Positions 55,986 through 64,000 of a stretch of 64,000 nt of DNA are shown here, piece after piece (the first letter of the stretch is position 1; every line of letters begins with the position of its first letter). The notes beneath the pieces were generated by a model. It was not told where the DNA came from, did no database searches, and worked only from the letters and a program-made list of their open reading frames with translations. The stretch spans positions 496,001-560,000 of the forward strand of contig CM071590.1 of NCBI GenBank assembly GCA_036429605.1, given 5' to 3'. Made by a program: the position numbers and the translations under genes. This DNA comes from Cladobotryum mycophilum (lineage: Eukaryota; Ascomycota; Sordariomycetes; Hypocreales; Hypocreaceae).

Positions 55986-58065
55986 ATGAGTTCAACTTCG
56001 CTGGCGGTCCCTCCGCAGACGGGAGAGTCCTCGCAGAGGAGAACGAGAGAGGATGATTTTAGACCTCCGGTGTCCATGCAAAACAGGCAAGGCCTCTTTG
56101 TGCCAGATTCACGAGATTCAGTAAGTCTTCTTCGCCTTCTTCTTCACGTACAGCTTCCGAGGCATGGTTGCTAACTTTGACATCTCCCGCACAGTCTGTT
56201 ATTCGAAATATTAATGGAAGCTTCCCACCGGGAGCGCAGACTCCCCAGACGGACGCTTCATGGCCGTCGCTGGGCCTCAACTCGAACGCGTCCTTCACCT
56301 CGTCCATCCTCCAGGAAGAGGCAAAGCTACGATGGGATTCCGACGAGGAGCTCAAGAAAGTATCAAAATCTCTGCTCCGTCTGCAGAAATGGAGCCTGAT
56401 CTGCGGGCTGCTCATGCTCAACGGCGGCCTTATATACATTGGTTGGACGTACTGGCAAGTCTACTACCTGTTCATCGTGCTCCTCAGCTCCAACACCATG
56501 CTCCAGGGTGCCATGATTGTCTGCATCCTGCTGCATTTCTTCGTCACCAGAGTCCTGTGCTTCTGCTGGCGCCCCAAGGAAATCATTCCAGATGAGCCGG
56601 AGAAGCTGGTGCTCCTCCTGCCGTGCTATAACGAAACCCACCAGGAACTACAACGATCTCTCGACTCCCTCGTCAACCAACAGAACATCGAAAATCACAT
56701 AAGGGTCATCTTCATCGTCGTTGATGGCAACGTCCGCGGTCCCGGTATGGATAAGACAACCCAAGACTACCTCCTGGAAGACATCCTCGAGCCAGGCCCG
56801 TGCAGGAACTTTGAGAACGGATACCGCGCCCGAGACGGGCTCTTCATGCCCATCAAGGTCCAGACCGGATTCTACAAGGGCCTGCCCTACGTCTTCGTTG
56901 GGAAGCGCTACAACCAGGGCAAACGCGACAGCTTGTGCTTTGCCCGCTCGTTCCTCTACCACTACAAGCAGCGCTCTGAGAATATCATCACCATGTTCAA
57001 CAACGATGTGTTTGAGCACATTGGCAACAGTTTTATGCAGTATAATCTTGATACCATTGACTACCTGGTTGGCATGGATGCCGATACCGTCTTTGACGAA
57101 TACTGCATCATTGAGATGCTTAGGGAGATCCGCAAGAACCCCAAGCTCGTCGGTGTCTGCGGCCACGTCTGCGTCGACTTTGACGGCAAGGACTGGGGTC
57201 TGTGGTCGCTCTACCAATCGGTCGAATACTCTCAGACCCAAGGTCTGCGACGCATGTTCCAGTCGCGCATCACGGGCAAGGTCAACTGCTTACCTGGATG
57301 TTGCCAGCTTATCCGCGTCGACGAATCGACCTTTGGTGACGCCGTCCTGCGCCAGAGGTTTGGCTATTGCCCGAAGCCCAACGACGTCATGACTCAGCAC
57401 ATCATGGGCAACTACTCCGAGGACAGTATCCACGCGTCCATCATCTTCAGTCTCTTCCCCAAGAAGCAGACGGCTCAGGCGCTCAAGGCCAAGGCCTTCA
57501 CCATTGTGCCGCAGACCTGGAAGGTTTTCCTGTCGCAGCGTAAGCGATGGGCTCTGGGCAGCATCTCCAACGAGTTTGTCATGATCTTCCGACCCGGCAT
57601 CATCGCGGTCGAGAGATTGCAGAGTATCATTGCCGTCATCACGTGGGCCATTACCCCTTTCATCATTGCTGCATTTGTTGAGCTCATCATCTTGATTGTT
57701 CGACGTGGAAAGGAAATGTTCAACGACCCGGTCTTCCTGGGTCTCATTGCTGTTTTGTGGTTCCGCTACGTAAGTCACCGCCTTACTTTACTTTACTTGC
57801 CCCTGTGTGTGAGGGAGGTTGCTAATTCTTCAAACAGCTGTATTCTTTATGTATCGGCATTTGGCTTCCTCGCAATTCCATGGAGCGTGCGCAGTACTTT
57901 ATCGGCTTCTTTATCCACTTCTGCTCATCACCATTCATGAACATCATCATCCTGGTCTACTCTCTCTTCCACTCCGATGACTTCAAGTGGGGCAAGACAA
58001 GAGAGGTCATTCGTGGTGATGGAGAAAAGGATGGCGATGAGTTCGGTGGACGAGGAACACATTAA
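55986..58065 (+). CDS. Chitin synthase-like glycosyltransferase (possibly class VII)
   Basis: Exons are 55986-56120, 56195-57769 and 57838-58065, giving 645 residues. Both introns (74 and 68 bases) use GTAAGT donors, are phase 0 and have CTAAC or CTAAT branch sites. The GT2 core shows LLLPCYNE, IVVDGN, GMDADTVFD, CLPGCCQLIR and SQRKRW, where chitin synthases usually have QRRRW. Membrane segments flank the core (LICGLLMLNGGLIYIGW, then a second; after the core, ITWAITPFIIAAFVELIIL and others). There is no myosin motor or cytochrome b5 domain. It would polymerise N-acetylglucosamine at the plasma membrane. The class assignment is a guess. The start follows a long pyrimidine-rich leader. Confidence 0.88.
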
Positions 58066-59818
58066 TCTAAAGGATGGGAAGCAGTTGATGGACACACACA
58101 GAGAGAGAGAGCGCGAGAGCGAGACAAAAAGGGGTAGAGAGGCATCAAGGTAGAGCGAGGAGGATAAAAAAAGAAAGGTAACTGGTTAATCCCGAATATG
58201 GGGAACACGTAAAGTTACAAAAAAAGCTAAGCTGGATCTGGGTCTTGAAATCTTTCACTGGATTACGGAGTACTGTGACATGGGGAAAGGGGGTTAGCAA
58301 GGAAAAGACCCACGCTTCCTCGTGGTCCTTTTTTTGATAGTAGCAAAAATAATAGCCGGATATAGCATTGGAAGGTGTTTTAAGTCTGGTCTAATCAAAC
58401 ATACTTATTATAGTCAATGAAAAACTTCTCTTCTAGTACGACTAAAGGCTATCGAATCATGAATGGATCATGGATGTGTCCGGGACGATGAGCCGATGAT
58501 CGGCCCCACTTTCCTCTTCTGTCACCGGGCTCGGGCCGGATGGATCCGCAATGATGGAGGGTGTCACGGCAATTGACGAAAGAATAGGTAATGCAATGTT
58601 CATGACGCGTATAATATATACCGTTTATTAGATAATAGTCGTAATTATTAGAAGATACTTGAAATGGTGATTATAGATGCGGAGTCTAGGAAGCTGCATG
58701 TGAAATGAGGGATGAGAATAAGGTGATGATCGGGGAATGGGTAGTGAATTATTAGTTCGCTCTCGTAAGTAGCTTTGATGTTCAAAAATGTACTGGGAAG
58801 ATTCCATGTTCAAAGAAACTTATTTGTCTGCAACGAGATTGCTTAGAGTCGTATCGCTGCGGCATCCTCATGGCCTAACTTGTTGGTTGCATGCAAGGTG
58901 GTTTTTGTAGGGTAGCATCTAACAACTAGGCAGACTGGTGACCTTTGTTAAAAAGCTCTACGGCGTATGGAGTAGTAGAGTGAAGGCTCTCTATGTGATT
59001 GACATTACTGAATCGATGCCTGTGTTTCCATCATGTAAGTAAATCACAGCTTCGTACCCTGAGCGTCATACGTGACCCCCGAAATATCTGGAAGAGACAT
59101 CACATACAAACAGAGCCTTTACTCGTCATCCCATTTTTTCGCGCTTTGCTTGATTCAAACCTGAACTGCTGCCTAGCTCATTCACTGAAGCCGCTGCAGA
59201 AATCCGCATGTCAAGAGCTCGTGGGCACCCTCCAGGGCACTTAGCTCCAGTGCTAGACCTGCACCGCGATCACGTTGCGTCTCCCCCATTGGATCTTCCC
59301 ACCAAAGGCACCACCCTATTGCACGTAGCGCACACTCATCTCCCACGGCTGAGCAACCGACTAACACCACAGGTCACCCCTCCCACCACTGCCTGCGATG
59401 GCTCACCTGTCAAAAATGCCGACCAAGCTACGGCTTTTGCTCATAAGGGATCCGGATTAGGGCAGAGCTATGTCTGCCTATGATGAAGAGGAGCGTTTGA
59501 AGAGGGTGGGCGACTCGGCCCGCATGGTCGCATCATATGACTGGATGTCGTATGGGGGGTGTTGTTGGGCGAGAGGTTGCGCTGCGCTCACTTACCGTGC
59601 ATACGGGCGCATTTTCGCGATGCGAGAACAAAGAAGACGAAAGAAATGGTGTGTACCAACAGCAATGTGCCTCTTGTATGTAAAAATGCGCCCGATTCCA
59701 GGTGATATTCTAGCGTTCCCCCCAATCTGTTGTCTTTTTGTAAATATTCCATCCCGTTGCGCTGTGCTGTGCTGTGCTGTGCTGTGCTGTGAGAATCTTT
59801 TGTGCAGGCATCATCACG
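58066..59818. other. Intergenic, no gene seen
   Basis: About 1.75 kb after the chitin synthase-like gene. Frames around 59208-59800 are short and lack support. Confidence 0.5.
59761..59790. repeat. (GCTGT)x6 minisatellite
   Basis: Six perfect tandem GCTGT units end 28 bases before the start codon of the membrane protein at 59819. A unit-number change would alter leader length only. Confidence 0.9.
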
Positions 59819-60379
59819 ATGCTGTTACCAGAGACGACACCGGCTCCCGTCGCGGACTCTTTGGAGATCCGACAAGCCTTTCGCGTCGTTACTCAGACCT
59901 TGATACGGCAATCAACGACAATAACCACTACTCTCACACTGGGCAGCGAGATTCCTACGTCGAGCCCTGCTCCCCTCACAACCCCGACGGCAGCACCACC
60001 ACCGCCAGCAGCCCATCATCATCACCACCCCCACCTAACAGGCGGCCAGGTCGCCGGAATTCTCTGCGGCGTAATCGGCCTCGTCGTCATCCTGCTCATC
60101 GTTGGCATCTTCTACATCAACACATCAAGGCTGCCAATCACGTACGAGCCCGAAAAGGACAACAAGAGCCAGCGCACGAACCCGTCATCTTACAGATACG
60201 TCGAGGAGATATACTACACTTCGAGGAAGAAGAAGAAGAGAAGGTCCTCCTCGTCGGTCGAGCCGCTGCAGAGACCGCCTCCGGTGGTGGAGAGGGTGCC
60301 TGGAGGGCCAAAGTTTCCTACATATAGGGCGCTGCCTATATCGAACCCGAGGAACCCTCAGGCTTGGCGGGTAGGTTGA
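59819..60379 (+). CDS. Single-pass membrane protein with Pro/Thr-rich ectodomain
   Basis: A single-exon, 186-residue protein. I chose the ATG at 59819 because the frame upstream is the translated GCTGT repeat. The N-terminal 80 residues are Ser/Thr/Pro-rich with a His run (AHHHHHPH). One membrane segment follows (VAGILCGVIGLVVILLIVGI), then a basic, Ser/Lys/Arg-rich tail (YYTSRKKKKRRSSSS). There is no classical signal peptide, so type III topology is likely. The layout resembles Mid2/WSC-type wall sensors without their Cys domain, a weak analogy. Function is unknown. Confidence 0.58.
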   Translation: MLLPETTPAPVADSLEIRQAFRVVTQTLIRQSTTITTTLTLGSEIPTSSPAPLTTPTAAPPPPAAHHHHHPHLTGGQVAGILCGVIGLVVILLIVGIFYINTSRLPITYEPEKDNKSQRTNPSSYRYVEEIYYTSRKKKKRRSSSSVEPLQRPPPVVERVPGGPKFPTYRALPISNPRNPQAWRVG

Positions 60380-61089
60380 CGAGGTTGATGAGGGGGGTAA
60401 TCCGCTGTTGGATACATACCTAGGTGGGGTTGATATTGGCATGAGGTTGAACTTATGGGCTAACGGGGGATATTTTGCGATGCTTTGATGGTGGGATTAG
60501 GCTGCCATGTATTTTCCAGGGGGAGCATGGCGATTATTTCATGAAGATAAGGTGGCGTCTATGTCTTATTACCCTGCGTCGAAATTTACTAGTGTCAAGC
60601 TGAGATGGGGGGGATACAACCTCTTTATTATCCTAGTCCTCGCTGATTGTCTTCTTGGATGGTCAAAAGACTTTTAATTACATGAACTTTTGTAAGGCTT
60701 AGGAAGCTTTTGGGTACTCCCATAGTATTTTTCAATACTTATTCTCATCGCTCTCTCCTCTAGTTGGAACAACGGGATCTCTTCTTACTAATATGCCAAG
60801 GTGGGGGCTGAGACAGTCCTCTTCTGATGCTGTTTCCAGTCACGGATTAACACGACTAGTGGATCGCTGTCGGAATCTTACAGAGAACGGGAAATTAAAA
60901 GTACCAGGTATATACATAAGTCGGCGCATTATGTCGATTGATCCATCATGGTCTGCGATACTTATAGCAAGTATGAATGCCAATACGTGGTCTCAGCTAC
61001 ATCGGTAGGTATTTATATATGTTGGGGTCCTGGAACGAAACTGGCATACCGCAACTCATTTCAGGCTATACAAAAGCGACGCATTTACC
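60380..61089. other. Intergenic, no gene seen
   Basis: Space between the membrane protein and the sulfotransferase-like gene. No feature was recognised. Confidence 0.5.
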
Positions 61090-61923
61090 ATGAGCCACCA
61101 CCCAAAAGATACACAACCTCAACTTGAGATGAAGGTCCTTGCATTGGGCTTGCCGCGCTCTGGAACGGTATCGATTGCCGATGCGCTCACGATCTTGGGG
61201 TACAAAAACGTCTACCATTCACTCAAGTCGATAGACATGGACAAGAAAAACGACTGGCATGTCTTTAACCGTGCGGCGGATGCGAGCTTTCCCGTATTAT
61301 CGACGTACACTGGGCGGGCCTTTACACGCGAGGAGTGGGATGAGGTGTACGGCTCTTGCGAGGCAGCCACCGACACCGCCGCCATGTTCAGCCCACACAT
61401 CCTCCAAGCCTATCCAGACGCCAAGGTTATTCTTGTCAAGAGAGACTTTGGTAGGTGGTTCAAGAGCATTGATGAGATGGTGCTCACGGGCTTATGGAGT
61501 CCGCTCTCTGGCATCTTTGTACACTTTGTGCACCCGGTCCTCGGCCTGTCTACCATTACAGCCATGAGAAAGGCACTGTTGGGACTTTTTGAAGCAAAAG
61601 ATGTCGCCGAGATTCGGAGGAATGCGCAAACGACATACGATCGACACCATCGCCAAATCCAAGAGATGGTACCGCCGGAGCAGCTACTCGTTTACAAGCT
61701 CGGTGATGGTTGGGAGCCTCTATGCGAGTTCCTCGGAAAGCCAGTGCCGGATGGAGAGTTTCCCTGGGTCAACGAAGCGAGCGAGCTGAAAAGAGTGACG
61801 CGCAAAATACTTAGGTCGCAGTTGGTAGCAACGTGGTATGTTCTGATGCCGTGGGTGCTCGCCGCTGGGGTCTTGGCAGTCGCATCGTGGGGAATAAAAT
61901 CTGGTGTTCTGGGCTGGTCGTGA
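61090..61923 (+). CDS. P-loop sulfotransferase-like protein with C-terminal membrane anchor
   Basis: A single-exon, 277-residue protein of the fungal Sulfotransfer_4 type. The N-terminal GLPRSGTVSIADAL is the PAPS-type phosphate loop. KVILVKRDFGRWFKSIDEM matches the 3'-phosphate-binding segment, and LVYKLGDGWEPLCEFLGKPVP is the usual C-terminal family block. A terminal hydrophobic segment (VLMPWVLAAGVLAVASWGI) suggests tail anchoring. The start could be the Met at residue 14 (MKVLALGLPRSGT). The acceptor substrate is unknown, and many members lack demonstrated activity. Confidence 0.82.
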   Translation: MSHHPKDTQPQLEMKVLALGLPRSGTVSIADALTILGYKNVYHSLKSIDMDKKNDWHVFNRAADASFPVLSTYTGRAFTREEWDEVYGSCEAATDTAAMFSPHILQAYPDAKVILVKRDFGRWFKSIDEMVLTGLWSPLSGIFVHFVHPVLGLSTITAMRKALLGLFEAKDVAEIRRNAQTTYDRHHRQIQEMVPPEQLLVYKLGDGWEPLCEFLGKPVPDGEFPWVNEASELKRVTRKILRSQLVATWYVLMPWVLAAGVLAVASWGIKSGVLGWS

Positions 61924-62887
61924 GGAGCTTGTCAAGAAACTTTTCAGACCAAATCTCCGTCGAAAGTATGCAGGAGTTCATCTTGTTCATACTCCTTTTC
62001 CTAGAGTGCAACGAGCATAACATTCACTTGTACATTTTCGGCTTATTGCGCATGAATGGAGTTAATATTATTATGTCGAGGCTCATTTCAAGAATTATAC
62101 ATACCGAATTATACTGCTTACCATTCTATCTTGCCAAGTTGACATCTAGACCCGATTGTCTGTCCTCAAGCTTTTGTTGATACAAATCACAAGCCAGCAT
62201 TTAACCTTAACCTTTTGGCTACCGTCTTGCTCGGCCGAGGTTCGTCCTTGAATGCCATAAAATACTAACAAAACAAAGATGCAAACGCTGTTGAGAGCGA
62301 CAGTAGCCATTAATAAGCGGTAGGCCAACTCAATCTGCCGCGCATATGTGCCACCAAACCCTAGATGGAATGGCTCATGCCAGACTAGCGATAGAAATGA
62401 GACCTTCAGATCATCAAAAAAGGAAGAAATAGAGAAAGGCTTGAGTTGAATGCCGGAACGTAATCATCTCTACGAATATTGACACAAAGGTACATCCTGG
62501 TATGTAGATGAAGCGTATTTGGAGACATATATGCTTTCTAGGCGGCATCTCAGGTAATCAGCTGACGGGATTAGAGTATGAGTCTTCCTTTCTAGGTTTA
62601 TATGCGAATATAAAAAAAGGCAAAAAGTGTGCGAGTATTAGCTTCAAGTTTTGGTTCGTGAAAGTTTGACCCAGGTCGACTTTGGACTGGGCTACTGCAA
62701 CAACCTACATAAACCGACCCGGTGCACCATTTATTTTTCTTCAAATCTTGGACACTCCATCAACTCACTCATACCAATATCAAGTAACATATTAAGATAC
62801 TGGTGGTGGAACCTCTTCATTGGTAGTGGTTACTATTCATTACTTGGAGTAGACAAGTACACAAATTCTCATATTCAGGTTTCCAAG
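61924..62887. other. Intergenic, no gene seen
   Basis: Just under 1 kb with AT-rich patches. It contains the promoter of the aminopeptidase gene. No gene was recognised. Confidence 0.5.
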
Positions 62888-64000
62888 ATGAAGATCTTGC
62901 CTTTGCTCTTGTGCATTGGCACATTCTTCACTCTTGGCCTCTGCAAGCCTCAGCAGCTTGCCATGGATTTTATCGAGGCAGATATTTTATCGGAGCAGTA
63001 CGTAACCCCCCCCCCAGCTTCATAAGTCCCCAACCTAATCTATCATTACAGATTTCGAGAGACCTTGGGCGATCTGGAAAATATTGCCAACAAGAACGGG
63101 GGAGATCGCGCGTTTGGCAACCCCGGGTACAAGGCCTCCGTTGACTACATCCTCGAGCGTCTGAAGAAACACGGCGACAAGCTGCAAACCCATCTCCAGA
63201 ATTTCACCCACATCTACGAGACCACCAAGAACATCTCCCTCACGGGCCCCAACGGAAAGCCAGTCCATGTCGTCACCCTCCAGTACAATACTCCTACACC
63301 ATTGCCCGGCGGCATTACGGCTCAGCTGGTTAGTCTCCCGGTCGATGACACGACCGGCTCTGGCTGCTATGACGCCCAGTGGAGAGGCTCTGATGTCAAG
63401 GGCAAGATTGTCCTCGTCAAGCGAGGAGTCTGTACAATTTCCGAAAAGGTCAGGCTCGCCAAGAAGAACGGAGCTGTGGCTGTCCTCATCATACACGATG
63501 ATAAGGAGAACGACATTGGGCTGGCTTCGCTTAGCCACCAGAACCTCGGCACATTGATCCCCACTGGCATTGTTAGGAGGAAGGAAGGGCTTCACTGGAA
63601 AAAGCTTCTTGATCGAGGTGACAAGCTTAATGCCACTTTCATCGTGGATACCATGTCCGAGCAACGGGAGAGCTGGAACATCATCTCTGAAACAACAGAA
63701 GGCGACCCCAACCACGTCGTCATGCTCGGCGCCCATCTGGACTCCATCCAGGGGAGCCCCGGCATCAATGACAACGGCAGCGGCTGCGCCGGTATACTCC
63801 AAATTGCCAATTTCTTCGCCAAGTCTACAAACTACACGAACAAAGGTGAGTTGATCTCATGCCCCTACATGTAAATGGCCTAAATGCTGATATTGTGTAA
63901 AAAGCGCGGTTTGCGTGGTGGGGAGCCCAGGAGAGCGGCCTGGCCGGATCCCTCCACTATGCCAAAGGTCTTAGCGAACAGGATGCCGACCACATCCGCT
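62888..64000 (+). CDS. Secreted M28 aminopeptidase (Y-type), 5' part, cut by window end
   Basis: Exons are 62888-62997, 63052-63845 and 63905 to beyond the window. Introns have GTACGT and GTGAGT donors. A signal peptide (MKILPLLLCIGTFFTLGLC) precedes a PA (protease-associated) insert (about 140-230) and the M28 catalytic domain. Zinc-site landmarks GAHLDS and GINDNGSGCAG are present. The third landmark reads WWGAQESGL where relatives usually have an E-E pair (AEE-GL), so the first Glu, normally the general base, appears to be Gln. The C-terminus lies outside the window. It would release N-terminal residues from peptides in the vacuole or outside the cell, if active. Confidence 0.85.

Overview
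The window is nuclear DNA of a filamentous ascomycete. Genes have short introns (41-87 bases) with fungal donor, branch and acceptor signals. There is heavy C-to-T / G-to-A decay typical of repeat-induced point mutation (RIP). Families include a DJ-1-tailed large catalase, a Pho80-type cyclin, chitin synthase, CBM18 chitin deacetylase and a SUR7-like protein. A Sordariomycete, perhaps Hypocreales, fits best, but this is inferred from gene content only. No tRNA or rRNA gene was recognised.

Region 1 (1 to about 15.9 kb) is an AT-rich block built from two copies of one Ty3/gypsy chromovirus, one nested in the other. The older copy A (512-14680, + strand, AATTC target duplication) is riddled with RIP-type transitions. 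The younger copy B (6090-13175, - strand, GTTAT target duplication) has LTRs identical by eye and open gag and pol frames. B carries about 1.7 kb of extra sequence between pol and its 3' LTR. There, on the opposite strand to gag-pol, lies a five-exon gene whose four introns all fall in phase 0. It encodes a Ser/Arg-rich, acidic, Cys-cluster protein that I do not recognise. This antisense, intron-bearing passenger gene is the most interesting object in the window.

Region 2 (about 16-19.5 kb) borders the AT-rich block and holds two paralogous small secreted four-cysteine proteins with the same exon plan.

Region 3 (19.5-46.8 kb) holds a membrane/ankyrin-type protein, a Pho80-like cyclin, a mitochondrial ThDP enzyme, a bicovalent-FAD oxidase, a large catalase, an SRPK-like kinase, a frameshifted secreted pappalysin-like metalloprotease, a SUR7/PalI-like membrane protein and a frameshifted nucleotide-sugar dehydrogenase.

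Region 4 (49.4-64 kb) holds a chitin deacetylase with three CBM18 modules, a chitin synthase-like glycosyltransferase, a single-pass membrane protein, a P-loop sulfotransferase-like protein and the 5' part of an M28 aminopeptidase cut by the window end. Several genes share a cell-wall or secreted theme, but there is no operon logic and no obvious biosynthetic cluster. Several conserved genes are broken or mis-phased by single bases at or beside homopolymer runs, which may be sequence error rather than biology.
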